Part shown: positions 1 through 8,822 of the stretch, in pieces
Layout: each line of letters starts with the position of its first letter
Position numbering within the stretch: position 1 is the stretch's first letter
Source: Bacteroidota bacterium
GTDB taxonomy: Bacteria > Bacteroidota > Bacteroidia > Chitinophagales > Chitinophagaceae
DNA length: 64,000 nt
NCBI GenBank assembly: GCA_947476825.1
Contig: CANJRV010000003.1
Location: 1-64,000 of the forward strand
Reading direction: 5' to 3'
The notes under the pieces: model-generated
Told to the model about the DNA's origin: nothing
Databases searched by the model: none
The model's input: the letters and a program-made list of their open reading frames with translations, nothing else
Program-made: the position numbers and the translations under genes

Positions 1-137
1 ACCCTACTGTGTACAACAAATCAAAACTCCCTTCATGCAGCCCATAGAATATTTGCTCTCGTACTCCCCTACAGAAATAAGCCAATTCATTAGTATCTTT
101 TTTGCAAAAAAATTTGTATTAACATCTTGTTTTTGCA

Positions 138-491
138 ATGTGGGTTAAAGATGGTAAAATTCATTCCGAAAATCCAATGGTAGTTATTTTTGAAATCAAT
201 AACACCAAATTTATGGGATTAAATGGTGGACCGCTTTTCAAATTTAATGAGGCCGTTTCATTTGTCGTAGAATGTGCAACACAAGAAGAAATAGATCATT
301 ACTGGTAAAAATTATGTGCAGGTGGTTCTGAAAGTAGATGCGGATGGCTCAAAGATAAGTACGGTATTTCTTGGCAAATTATTCCAAATAATCTTGGCGA
401 ACTAATGAGTAATCCCGAAAAAGCACAGCGTGTAGGGCATGCCATTATGCAAATGAATAAACTCAATATGGATATGTTGAACAATGCTTAG
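138..491 (+). pseudogene. Decayed VOC-family (PhnB/glyoxalase-like) gene
   Basis: The translated frame matches the C-terminal two thirds of the PhnB-like VOC metal-fold family: a GGPLFKF-type strand, SFVVEC, then CGWLKDKYGISWQI and an end with EKAQRV. One codon is TAA (306-308) where the family has Glu (normally YWEKL), so a single GAA-to-TAA change would explain the stop; the frame continues cleanly to the TAG at 489-491. The N-terminal half is also damaged. A different frame from 71 to about 110 reads residues resembling the family's NFYxSIF motif, so at least one frameshift lies before 138. The only ATG in the good frame (138) is too late for a full protein of about 140-160 residues. Family identity is by eye; the lesions are seen directly. 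Confidence 0.75.
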
Positions 492-725
492 TCTAACAAA
501 AATACAAAAAGAAAAAATCCAAATTCCAAATTTGAAAATTAGGTCTTATATCTTTCTTCAATAGAATTTACCTTTCTCATGTTATTGCTGTACAAGAATA
601 TTATTTTTCCATTTTTGATTTCGATTTGAGAAATTAGAAACTAATTTACATAACGGAATAAAAAAATTCTAATTCTCTAATTTTAGAAAAGTTATAATAA
701 TACAGTATATTTTTTTAGAAGACCC

Positions 726-733
726 TATATTTG
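726..733 (+). promoter_or_regulatory. TAnnTTTG -7 box before the 762 gene
   Basis: TATATTTG matches the Bacteroidota -7 consensus exactly and lies 28 nt before the proposed TTG start. No clear TTG -33 partner was found at the usual distance. Confidence 0.5.
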
Positions 734-761
734 TGACTCACACGAATGGAAGACTACCACT

Positions 762-1271
762 TTGTATAGGAATAAAAAAATATTATCTTTTTCACTACTC
801 GGGTTATTTATCTTGATGCATCTTGCGTCTGTTTTGTGCAAGCTACAAATTCAATATCATAAATATTCTGTACAAAAAAATCTATCTACCGCAAATCATT
901 TGCAAAGTATTTCTTTTACCAAGAAACAATGGACTGATATGGTTAAAATAGGCAATCATGAAATACTCATTCATGGTAAATTATTTGATATTCATTCCAT
1001 TCATCAAAATGCAAATGATGTAGTACTTCAGGGACAATATGATGAACAGGAAGATAAATTAATAGAGAATGCAAAATTTGCAGACAAAAAAAATGATGTG
1101 CAAAAAAATGAAACTACACCTTACTTTTTTTGGGTAGTATTCGCCGATGAGCCGGTTCAATATACCTTTGAACGAACGATAGGTATCTTCAACAAAATAA
1201 AAACGAACAACTCATGTAGTATTCATTCCGGTTATTTGCAATTAGACTCACCACCTCCACAATTAGCCTAG
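762..1271 (+). CDS. Small membrane-anchored protein of unknown function upstream of a TonB receptor
   Basis: A protein of 169 residues that I do not recognise as a named family. Residues about 5-26 form one hydrophobic segment (signal anchor or uncleaved signal peptide), followed by a basic, His-containing soluble part with the stretch HEILIHGKLFDI and an acidic Lys/Asp linker. The tail is Pro-rich (SPPPQLA). The start is taken as TTG at 762 because it keeps the whole hydrophobic segment, and the TAnnTTTG box ends 28 nt upstream; the next in-frame Met (codon 19) would cut the segment. A TonB-dependent receptor follows on the same strand 236 bp downstream, and a role beside that receptor is inference from position only. 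Confidence 0.6.
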   Translation: MYRNKKILSFSLLGLFILMHLASVLCKLQIQYHKYSVQKNLSTANHLQSISFTKKQWTDMVKIGNHEILIHGKLFDIHSIHQNANDVVLQGQYDEQEDKLIENAKFADKKNDVQKNETTPYFFWVVFADEPVQYTFERTIGIFNKIKTNNSCSIHSGYLQLDSPPPQLA

Positions 1272-1507
1272 TTTTTTTACTTAGAAGAACGTATAGTAAG
1301 GCCATTATAACTTGGAGATGAAACAATAGTTTCCTCATTCCATCTGGGCATTTTAAAAATAAATGGATAGTCCTTCATGGACCTATGCTGTAATTATTTC
1401 CTATTCTTCATGCACAATGGAATCCTCTATTTCTTCTATTTAATTGTTTTCGAATTCATTCAAATTTTGCAAACACGCAAAACATTTACAATTTAAAAAA
1501 CTAACAA

Positions 1508-3724
1508 ATGAAAAAACTAATATTCACCATATCCTCCTTATTTATACTTACAAACACATACGCACAAACACAAGAACAAAAAGATTCTATCAAAAATGTT
1601 TCGTTACATGAAGTCGTTATTTCTGCTTATAAATTCGTAGAAAAAAAGAAAAATACTGTTCAAAAAATAGATATTATATCTTCCAAAGAATTACAAAGCA
1701 TGAATGCACAAACCACAGCTGATGCATTAATCAATACTGGTCAAATATTCGTTCAAAAAAGCCAACAAGGTGGTGGAAGTCCAGTTTTACGTGGCTTTGA
1801 AGCAAGTCGTATTCAATTGAATATCGATGGTATTCGCATGAATAACGCGATTTATAGAGCAGGCCATTTACAAAACATCATTACTGTAGATAACAATATG
1901 CTAGATCGTATGGAAGTGATGTATGGACCTGCCTCCACCATACATGGTAGTGATGCGTTGGGTGGTGTTATTTTATTAAAAACAAAAGATCCTAAATTAG
2001 CTAGAACTTCAAAATATGAAGTAACAGGTGCTAATGCTTTGGTTCGCTATTCAACAGCCAACCAAGAAAAAACAGCAGGTGTTGGCATTACATTTGGCAA
2101 TAATCAATTTGCCTCCTTAACCAATCTAACTTTTTCTCAATTCGAAGATTTAGTACAAGGAAAAAACGGTGTAGATTCTATCATGGATTTTTGGAAAAAG
2201 AAATTTATTGTACAACACATTAATGGTGTTGATACCATGATTCGTAATTCTGATCCGTATAAACAAGTAGCTACAGGCTACAAACAAATGGATTTATTAC
2301 AAAAGTTTACCATCATGCAAAATAAAAATATTAAGCATGGTTTTAATTTTCAATTGTCTACTTCTAGTGATGTACCACGATATGATAGACTAACGGAAAC
2401 CAGCGGTGGCATTGCTAAAAATGCAGAATGGTATTATGGTCCGCAAAACAGAACCTTAGCCGCTTACTCCTTAGATATTGTAAAAATGAAAGGCTTCTTC
2501 AGTGACCTTACAGGTACGTTGAGCCATCAATATATTGAAGAAAGTCGTCATAACAGAGGCTATAAAAAAGCTGCTACCAATCATCGTATGGAACATGTAA
2601 ATGTATTGGGTTATAATTTAGCATTACGTCATAAAGACGATAGGAATGAAATCACCATTGGTACAGATGCGCAATTCAATATGTTGAAATCTACTGCGAA
2701 CAAAACAGATATCAACACTGGAGCAGAAACAAAAATTGATACACGCTATCCAGATGGAAAAAACAACATGAATTTATATGGTTTCTTCTTTCAACACACT
2801 TTAAAATTAGATGAAGATAGAGTTATCATCAATGATGGTGTTCGTTTCAATTATACTTCTTTGCATTCTACATTAGTGGATACTGCGATTCAATTCAAAT
2901 TACCTATTACTGATTTGCAACAAAAAAATAAATCACTAACTGCAAACTTAGGTGTTGCTTATATGCCTGATGACAATTTACGTTTAACGGCTAATTTTTC
3001 TAGCGGATTCCGTTCTCCTAATTTCGATGATATGACTAAAATTTTTGAATCCGTAAGTGGGCAAAGTATTATCGTTCCGAATGTAGATTTGAAACCAGAA
3101 TATACCAACAATTTCGAAGCTGGTATTCACTATAATGATGGTGTAGTGGACATTGATGCTTATGGATTTTATACAAACTATACGAATGCTATTGTAACAG
3201 ATGCATTTACGTATAATGGCAAAGATTCTTTACTATATGATGGTGCTATGACTAAAGTGTATGCTAGCCAAAACAAAGCAAAAGCATTTATTTATGGTGG
3301 TGGTATACAAGCAATTTACAGACCAATGTTACATTTTTCTATCTATGCTAGTACCAACTATACTTACGGAAGATTCAATAATGACACCGTTCTTATGCCT
3401 TTAGATCATGTACCACCTATCACAGGTCGTATTGGTATTAAATACGAAACTACAAGATGGATGACGGAATTATACAGTTTGTATAATGGCAAAAAACGTT
3501 TGTTTGATTACAATCCAAATGGAGAAGATAATATTCAGTACAGCACACCGCTTGGAACACCAAGTTGGTATACTATTAATTTTAAAACAGCTGTGAATGT
3601 TTCTGATAATGTGAAAGTACAAGCTGGCGTTGAAAATATTTTAGATAAAAACTATCGCTATTTTGCTTCTGGGATGAGTGCTCCAGGACGTAATTTTGTA
3701 CTAGCTGTTCGTTACAATTATTAA
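1508..3724 (+). CDS. TonB-dependent outer-membrane receptor (heme/hemoglobin-receptor-like)
   Basis: A 738-residue outer-membrane receptor that should import a ligand with energy from TonB-ExbBD. Residues 1-19 are a signal peptide ending in TYAQ. The plug domain spans roughly 45-160 and carries SPVLRGFEASRIQLNIDGIR, NNAIYRAGHLQ and YGPASTIHGSDALGGV, typical of Bacteroidota receptors related to the hemoglobin/heme (HmuR) and siderophore groups. The rest is a 22-strand-type barrel, including a GFRSPNFDD motif, ending in an aromatic strand (AVRYNY). There is no N-terminal carboxypeptidase-like repeat, so it is not a classic SusC. The substrate cannot be read from sequence and no heme enzyme lies nearby. 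A wobble-paired hairpin with a T run follows the stop. Confidence 0.9.
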   Translation: MKKLIFTISSLFILTNTYAQTQEQKDSIKNVSLHEVVISAYKFVEKKKNTVQKIDIISSKELQSMNAQTTADALINTGQIFVQKSQQGGGSPVLRGFEASRIQLNIDGIRMNNAIYRAGHLQNIITVDNNMLDRMEVMYGPASTIHGSDALGGVILLKTKDPKLARTSKYEVTGANALVRYSTANQEKTAGVGITFGNNQFASLTNLTFSQFEDLVQGKNGVDSIMDFWKKKFIVQHINGVDTMIRNSDPYKQVATGYKQMDLLQKFTIMQNKNIKHGFNFQLSTSSDVPRYDRLTETSGGIAKNAEWYYGPQNRTLAAYSLDIVKMKGFFSDLTGTLSHQYIEESRHNRGYKKAATNHRMEHVNVLGYNLALRHKDDRNEITIGTDAQFNMLKSTANKTDINTGAETKIDTRYPDGKNNMNLYGFFFQHTLKLDEDRVIINDGVRFNYTSLHSTLVDTAIQFKLPITDLQQKNKSLTANLGVAYMPDDNLRLTANFSSGFRSPNFDDMTKIFESVSGQSIIVPNVDLKPEYTNNFEAGIHYNDGVVDIDAYGFYTNYTNAIVTDAFTYNGKDSLLYDGAMTKVYASQNKAKAFIYGGGIQAIYRPMLHFSIYASTNYTYGRFNNDTVLMPLDHVPPITGRIGIKYETTRWMTELYSLYNGKKRLFDYNPNGEDNIQYSTPLGTPSWYTINFKTAVNVSDNVKVQAGVENILDKNYRYFASGMSAPGRNFVLAVRYNY

Positions 3725-3744
3725 TACTTTTTTGTTGTTTATTT

Positions 3745-3777
3745 AAAAAGGCTCTTTGCGCAAGCAAGGGGCTTTTT
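3745..3777 (+). terminator. Probable intrinsic terminator after the TonB receptor
   Basis: AAAAAGGCTC (3745-3754) can pair with GGGCTTTTTT (3768-3777) using two G-U pairs around a 13-nt loop, and T residues continue after the stem. It lies 20 bp after the receptor stop. Confidence 0.6.
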
Positions 3778-3780
3778 TTT

Positions 3781-4325
3781 GTTTGAGGGGTTTGATAACA
3801 ACAGCATAGAAAGTTTACTCTTCATTGTATACGGAACCGATGTTTACAAAATAGTAAATAAAGACACGGGCTTGCATACACTCAAACTCATGCACTAAGT
3901 TTCCAGCGATTGATGTTACTTTCTATTCTTTGAAACTAGGTGGGAAGTGAATTTTTATTTGCATTGATTATTACTTTTAAAGAATTTGACTTTTACTTTG
4001 ATTACATTACTTGAGAATAATTTGCTTGTATGCAATGGGGTAATTTGTTAAGTACAATTATATGGTTTCTATTATTTGAATGAAGATAAAATACTAGAAT
4101 AGATTAATAATACAGGATGACGATTTAATATCTTGGTTGCATTATTTTTTATTCTATACCTTTATTCAATAATTGAAAAAATTGTTTTATTAAAAAACAA
4201 ATTGACAATTGAAAAGTGTTACAATTTTATTAATAGAAGTTTAGGCGAAAGACGAAAGAGTTAGAATTGAAAAAATGGACTTATTGGTATTAAATTATTT
4301 TTATTAACTATAAAAAAATCACACC
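3781..4325. other. AT-rich intergenic stretch, no gene seen
   Basis: No plausible reading frame, RNA gene or repeat was found here. The stretch separates the receptor terminator from a pseudogene remnant and becomes strongly AT-rich toward its right end. Confidence 0.6.
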
Positions 4326-4476
4326 ATGAAAAAATTATTTATTCTTTGCAGATATTACCGGTACACAGAGTCAACATATTTGGGATACAAGAAATTATGT
4401 GAACGGAAACTATATTTATACACTTACCACAACAAATGGTGAAAAGTATACCGGAAAGTTAAGTATCATCAAATAA
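4326..4476 (+). pseudogene. Remnant of a T9SS-secreted protein gene: start fused to sorting-domain tail
   Basis: ATG at 4326 begins a signal-peptide-like run (MKKLFIL). At about 4347 the sequence passes, out of frame, into 42 codons (4348-4473) that read as the end of a type A sorting domain: DITGTQ, WDTRNYVNGNYIYTLTT, then GEKYTGKLSIIK and TAA. The two parts are in different frames, as expected after a large internal deletion that left only the first and last pieces. An intact T9SS gene starts 39 bp downstream, so the parent may have been its tandem neighbour. The sorting-domain match is by pattern recognition. Confidence 0.7.
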
Positions 4477-4515
4477 AAAAATTGAATTATCTATTAATCA
4501 TTTAAAAACCTTTTT

Positions 4516-6159
4516 ATGAACAAAAATATATTATGCCTATTGTTATTTTTTACAAGCAGTCTATTGCATGCACAACCTAATATTACACGTAGCATTTATT
4601 TTAAAGAAAAAAAATGTTTGGGATATGAGAATTATATGATTAGGGCTCTGCAACATAGTGGAGGTAGCATATTTGGGGTATCGGTATTTTCAAAAACCAC
4701 TACCAATGCGGATTCAAGATTATATAAATTGAATGCACAATTGGATACAGTGTGGCGAGTAAATTATGGTGGTAGTAATAACGATGATTTAAGATTTATT
4801 CATGAATTACCCAATGGACATTTATTATTATCAGGTAAAACCGAAAGTAAAGATGGCGATGTACCCTATGGTCATACTTATTCAGCAGGAGAAATTTGGT
4901 TATTGGAAGTAGATACCATGGGAATAATTATTAAAGGCAGAACTTTTGGCGGTAGTAATGGTAGCGATTTAGCAAATACCATGATAAGTAGCGATGGCAT
5001 GATATATATGTGTGGGAGCACCATCGCCAATGATTATGATTTTACCCATGTCAATTTTGGTACATTTGATAGTGATGCATGGATAGCCAAATTAGATACA
5101 GCATTTAATTTAATATGGGTAAAAGTATATACTGGAAATAGCGATGAAGGTGCTGCTGACATACAAGAAGTAAGCTCCAATCGGCTTATAGTAAGTATTA
5201 CTACAGAAGCCACGAATATAGAGATGGCAGGTTCACAGGCAAAAGGGCAGACTGATTTATTGGCTATTTTTATAGACACTAGTAGCAATGAAATATGGAA
5301 AAAAAGATATGGCGGAAAGGGGCGAGATGGTGGAAACTATATATGTATAGATACGCTTAGTAAATATATATATATGGTGGCTACAAGCGGTTCTGGTGAT
5401 GGGGATATTACTTACCATACAAACACATGGAGCAATTTACCTTTTGATACAATAAATTATAATACGGATGTTTGGATATTAAAAATAGATACTTTGGGAA
5501 CCATATTGGGTTCTAAAGTATATGGAAGTATAGCTGGTCCAAATGATGATACAATTCCGTTTGATGCCCAATTGTATGAAGGTAATATATGGGTAGCTTC
5601 TTGGGTACAAGGTGGCGATGGGGATTGCGATTCCAATAATGACGGATCATTAATGAATTCATGGATAGCAATAATTGATACTGGCAATGTAAATTTAATT
5701 GGAAAATATACTATTGCTGGTAATTATGCTGATTACTTGATGGATTTTTTTTATATAGATAATGTATTAACGGCCTTAGGAATTTCAACTAAGGATGTCG
5801 TTGCCTTTCAAGGGTTGAATACTTTTAGTTGTGATACTACCATGGATTTTGGTTTTATTTTAAAATTGGGAGATGCTCCATTAGGGATAAATGATATAAC
5901 AAAAAGTAACCATGCAGAAATATTTTCACTTTATCCCAATCCATCAGATAGTAAAGTGAATATACAATTGAATGAACTATATAAAACGGAAAAATATACA
6001 TTGAGTATTTATACTCTTGATGGCAAAAAAATATTTCGGAAAAAAGGAAATGCAGAAACCGAAAGTATCGATTGTAGTACTTGGGCAAAAGGAACTTATT
6101 ATGTAACTATGGAATTAAAAAATGGACTCAAACAAACGAAGCAATTTGAAAAGCAATAA
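4516..6159 (+). CDS. T9SS type A sorting-domain protein with propeller-like repeats
   Basis: A 547-residue secreted protein. Residues 1-19 are a signal peptide (SSLLHAQP). Residues about 30-450 hold recurring blocks of the kind WxVxYGGSxxDD...LLSGxTxSxDGD...VDTxG, common in Bacteroidota surface proteins with propeller-like folds; the Asp/Gly-rich loops suggest calcium or carbohydrate contacts, but that is inference. The last about 75 residues (SLYPNPSDSKVNIQ, LSIYTLDGKKIF, GTYYVTM) are a type A sorting domain that directs export by the type IX system and attachment at the cell surface. Substrate and role are unknown. A 13-bp-stem hairpin separates it from the convergent gene. Confidence 0.85.
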   Translation: MNKNILCLLLFFTSSLLHAQPNITRSIYFKEKKCLGYENYMIRALQHSGGSIFGVSVFSKTTTNADSRLYKLNAQLDTVWRVNYGGSNNDDLRFIHELPNGHLLLSGKTESKDGDVPYGHTYSAGEIWLLEVDTMGIIIKGRTFGGSNGSDLANTMISSDGMIYMCGSTIANDYDFTHVNFGTFDSDAWIAKLDTAFNLIWVKVYTGNSDEGAADIQEVSSNRLIVSITTEATNIEMAGSQAKGQTDLLAIFIDTSSNEIWKKRYGGKGRDGGNYICIDTLSKYIYMVATSGSGDGDITYHTNTWSNLPFDTINYNTDVWILKIDTLGTILGSKVYGSIAGPNDDTIPFDAQLYEGNIWVASWVQGGDGDCDSNNDGSLMNSWIAIIDTGNVNLIGKYTIAGNYADYLMDFFYIDNVLTALGISTKDVVAFQGLNTFSCDTTMDFGFILKLGDAPLGINDITKSNHAEIFSLYPNPSDSKVNIQLNELYKTEKYTLSIYTLDGKKIFRKKGNAETESIDCSTWAKGTYYVTMELKNGLKQTKQFEKQ

Positions 6160-6164
6160 ATATT

Positions 6165-6204
6165 GCCACGAACGCACTAATGTTTTTATTCGTGCATTCG
6201 TGGC
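6165..6204. terminator. Inverted repeat between convergent genes (likely bidirectional terminator)
   Basis: GCCACGAACGCAC (6165-6177) and GTGCATTCGTGGC (6192-6204) form a 13-bp stem with one non-Watson-Crick position and a 14-nt loop. It starts 5 bp after the stop of the T9SS gene and lies before the stop of the convergent binding-protein gene. No long T run follows on either strand, so it may act as an RNA-stabilising end instead. Confidence 0.55.
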
Positions 6205-6287
6205 TATGTAACTCGGATATTCAGCTGTTCAACTTTCACACAATAAAGCGAACCTTCATTAAAAAAAATTATGAGCTATCCTTACAC

Positions 6288-7928
6288 TTACTTCAATTGA
6301 ACACTTTTCAATTCAATCATATTCAAACTATTGGTCTTGAAATTTCGAACACGCTTGTTCAGAAAATGCATCACCTCATCATAAAACAAAGGCACACAAG
6401 GCGCTTCTTCAATTATGATTCTATCCATTTGTTGGTAAAGTGCAATTTTCTTTTGTTCATCCGCTTCTTCCAAACATTGTTCATACAAGCGATCATAGGT
6501 TTCATTCTTGAACCGAGTATAATTTGGCGGTGCTGTATTCTTACCATAAAACATCGTGAGGTAACTTTCTGCATCTGGGTAATCGGCAATCCATGTCCCC
6601 CAAAAAAAAGATGCTTTAGACAAACTCATTTGTTCACGCAATAAAGAAGGTTGCATAATTTCTACTTGAATGGGTAAACCAAGCGCATTCAATTGTGAAG
6701 CAATAAAATTGCAACGGTCCGAATAATTATCATTCGATAAAAGTGTAATCGTCGGTATTTGACCGAACTCCTTTTTCACTTCATCAATTAATTGTCTGGC
6801 TTTTTCTGGTTGAAAAGTATAGCCTTTTACAAGTGAACTATCGAAACCTGGCAAACCAATTGGAATAAAGCCAGCATTCGCCGCAACACCAATATTGTTG
6901 CGCAAATAAGTCACTAGTTTTTTTCTATCAAAACCATAATTGATGGCTTGTCTGATTTTTTTTTGTAATAAAGTCTTTTGTGGATTCAATGAATCTATTT
7001 GTAAAATTCCCAAATATTCGACATTCAAATAGGCGTGTTTTTGCAATGCAATTTTTCCTTGAAAATCTGGTTTCAGTGTGCCATTTTTAGTCAAAACTTG
7101 GTCCTTAAACGACACATCAATTCCATTCATAAAATCTAAATCCCCTTGCATAAATAATAAAAACTCAGTGGCTTTGCTATCGATAAAAGTCGCCTTGATT
7201 CCGTCTATATATGGCAAGGAATTTCCGGCCGAATCCTTCTCCCAATAATGTTCATTTTTTCGATAGGTAATAACAACCCCTTCTTCCCAATCTTGAAACA
7301 TGAAAGCCCCAGTACCACATGGATGCGCGCGAAAATCTTTACCCCATTTCTCTACCACTTCCTGCGGCACAATAGATGCATATTGCATACTAAGTATACC
7401 CAACATCGGATTAAAGGGTCGCAACATGTTTAATTGAAATGTAGAATCATCTATGGCAATAAACGGAGCAATGGTATCTACCCTATCATGAAATATCCAT
7501 GCCCCTGGAGAAGCCGTTTTTTCATCCAAAATACGAGCAAAACTATAGACCACATCTTTTGCTATCATGCGTCTTCCTTTGCCATTTGGGAATGCATCAT
7601 TATCATGAAAATAAACGTCTGACCGTAAATGAAAAGTATAGGTCTTTCTGTCGGCCGACAATTCCCACGACATTGCCAAAGACGGGCGAACTTGTCTATT
7701 TTCATCATACTCAATTAAACGATTATAGAGCGTATGCACATGCCACATGATATTCAAATTCTTCGCGAATGCAGGGTCTAAGGACTCGACACCTTGCACT
7801 TGATTCAGCCTAAATATTTTTTTATCGTTATGAAAAGAAGAACAAGCACATAGCGTATGTAGTACAATCCATATGAACAAAAGCGATTTATATTTTTGAA
7901 TACAGTTGTGCATCTGCTTTGGATCCAT
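6288..7928 (-). CDS. ABC-type peptide/nickel substrate-binding lipoprotein (SBP family 5)
   Basis: A 546-residue periplasmic solute-binding protein of the DppA/OppA type. The N-terminus has a basic start, a hydrophobic run and a lipobox-like LHTLCACSS, so Cys27 or Cys29 is probably lipidated. Family signs include ESLDPAF near residue 49, YNRLIEY, SWELSADRKTYTFHLRSDVYFHD, KDVVYSF and a C-terminal lobe with ARQLIDEV and APPNY. It follows mqnA by 10 bp on the same strand, so both are probably co-transcribed. No permease or ATPase partner (OppBCDF) is in the window. Binding proteins of this family import oligopeptides, nickel or other solutes; the ligand here is not readable. The neighbour invites a link to menaquinone precursors, but that is speculation. 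Confidence 0.85.
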   Translation of the reverse strand: MDPKQMHNCIQKYKSLLFIWIVLHTLCACSSFHNDKKIFRLNQVQGVESLDPAFAKNLNIMWHVHTLYNRLIEYDENRQVRPSLAMSWELSADRKTYTFHLRSDVYFHDNDAFPNGKGRRMIAKDVVYSFARILDEKTASPGAWIFHDRVDTIAPFIAIDDSTFQLNMLRPFNPMLGILSMQYASIVPQEVVEKWGKDFRAHPCGTGAFMFQDWEEGVVITYRKNEHYWEKDSAGNSLPYIDGIKATFIDSKATEFLLFMQGDLDFMNGIDVSFKDQVLTKNGTLKPDFQGKIALQKHAYLNVEYLGILQIDSLNPQKTLLQKKIRQAINYGFDRKKLVTYLRNNIGVAANAGFIPIGLPGFDSSLVKGYTFQPEKARQLIDEVKKEFGQIPTITLLSNDNYSDRCNFIASQLNALGLPIQVEIMQPSLLREQMSLSKASFFWGTWIADYPDAESYLTMFYGKNTAPPNYTRFKNETYDRLYEQCLEEADEQKKIALYQQMDRIIIEEAPCVPLFYDEVMHFLNKRVRNFKTNSLNMIELKSVQLK

Positions 7929-7938
7929 AACCCTACAC

Positions 7939-8685
7939 TTAATTCATCTCGGCTAATAATTTCAAAAACATGGTCAACCCTTTTTGCATATCATCATCCA
8001 AATGATAACTAATATTTTCTGTATAATATGTTTTCAAATCATACAAGGGAAAAGGATTATTGGCAATGATGGTATCTAAATGTTGCAAACCCATTGCATT
8101 GGCTTCATTAAATTCTTCTATGAAACTGGCATCTATTTCCTTGTTGGCTACCCATGCAGCAAACACAAAAGGCAATTGGGTGTGCTCATTCCATGCCTCG
8201 GCAAGGTCATATATATAAGGGAATTTGTTATTGTTTTCTAACGCTCTATCTCCAATAATTAAGCCAGCGTTTTTATCTTTAATTTGGGTAATATAATTTT
8301 CATCCCCTTCAAACAATGATGGGCGCACATGCCAAAAATTTCGCAATAAAATACGCAATAAGGCTATACTAGTTCGAGATTGATAATCTAAATAAATTTG
8401 TTGAATGTCTTCAATAGGTACTTGGCTATATAAAGCTACCGACGCCACTTTACGGTGAGTTCCAATACAATATTTTCCAATGATTTGTGCATCTATTATG
8501 GATGAAATAGAAGCAACTGGCAACAAGGCAATATCTAATTTATTTTTTTGTAAAAGCGAAGAAAGATGGGATGGATAATCCAAAATCAAATCCATTTTGC
8601 CTTCCATCTTACCTTGTTCAAAACCAAATATCAAAGGTTTGGTATTTAAATAACTTACTGCTCCTACGCGAATCTTCTTTTGCAT
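7939..8685 (-). CDS. mqnA: Chorismate dehydratase of the futalosine menaquinone pathway
   Basis: A 248-residue enzyme that converts chorismate to 3-[(1-carboxyvinyl)oxy]benzoate, the first step of the futalosine route to menaquinone. The family hallmark VGAVSYLNTKPL lies at residues 7-18, and further signs are LDIALLPVASI, a LDYQSRTS loop and GLIIGDRAL. The length is normal for MqnA, which has a periplasmic-binding-protein fold but acts in the cytoplasm. ATG at 8685 is supported by a TATATTTG box whose last base is 9 nt upstream. The binding lipoprotein gene follows 10 bp downstream. Other mqn genes are not in the window. The related MqnD lacks this exact N-terminal motif, so MqnA is the better call. 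Confidence 0.88.
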   Translation of the reverse strand: MQKKIRVGAVSYLNTKPLIFGFEQGKMEGKMDLILDYPSHLSSLLQKNKLDIALLPVASISSIIDAQIIGKYCIGTHRKVASVALYSQVPIEDIQQIYLDYQSRTSIALLRILLRNFWHVRPSLFEGDENYITQIKDKNAGLIIGDRALENNNKFPYIYDLAEAWNEHTQLPFVFAAWVANKEIDASFIEEFNEANAMGLQHLDTIIANNPFPLYDLKTYYTENISYHLDDDMQKGLTMFLKLLAEMN

Positions 8686-8694
8686 AAACTTTTA

Positions 8695-8702
8695 CAAATA
8701 TA
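8695..8702 (-). promoter_or_regulatory. TAnnTTTG -7 box of mqnA
   Basis: The minus strand reads TATATTTG, an exact consensus match, 9 nt before the mqnA ATG. This implies a very short 5' leader. Confidence 0.55.
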
Positions 8703-8792
8703 AATGGAAGGAATGGGAATACCATTTTGAAATACAAAAAAACAGCTCGTGGTGGAAAACTATTCCTGTATTTCATCTCACCTTTCTATGCC

Positions 8793-8800
8793 TATATTTG
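8793..8800 (+). promoter_or_regulatory. TAnnTTTG -7 box of the YkgJ-like gene
   Basis: TATATTTG matches the consensus 22 nt before ATG 8823. It lies inside the possible N-terminal extension starting at 8727, which argues that the extension is not translated. Confidence 0.5.
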
Positions 8801-8822
8801 TGCTTTACCAAAATATAAATTC

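Noticed and set aside
6180-6644. Plus-strand 154-codon frame over the end of the binding-protein gene
   Set aside because: It lies mostly antisense to a clear SBP family 5 gene and begins inside the inverted repeat.
8727-8822. N-terminal extension of the YkgJ-like protein
   Set aside because: The extra 32 codons contain the TATATTTG promoter box and have no family similarity.
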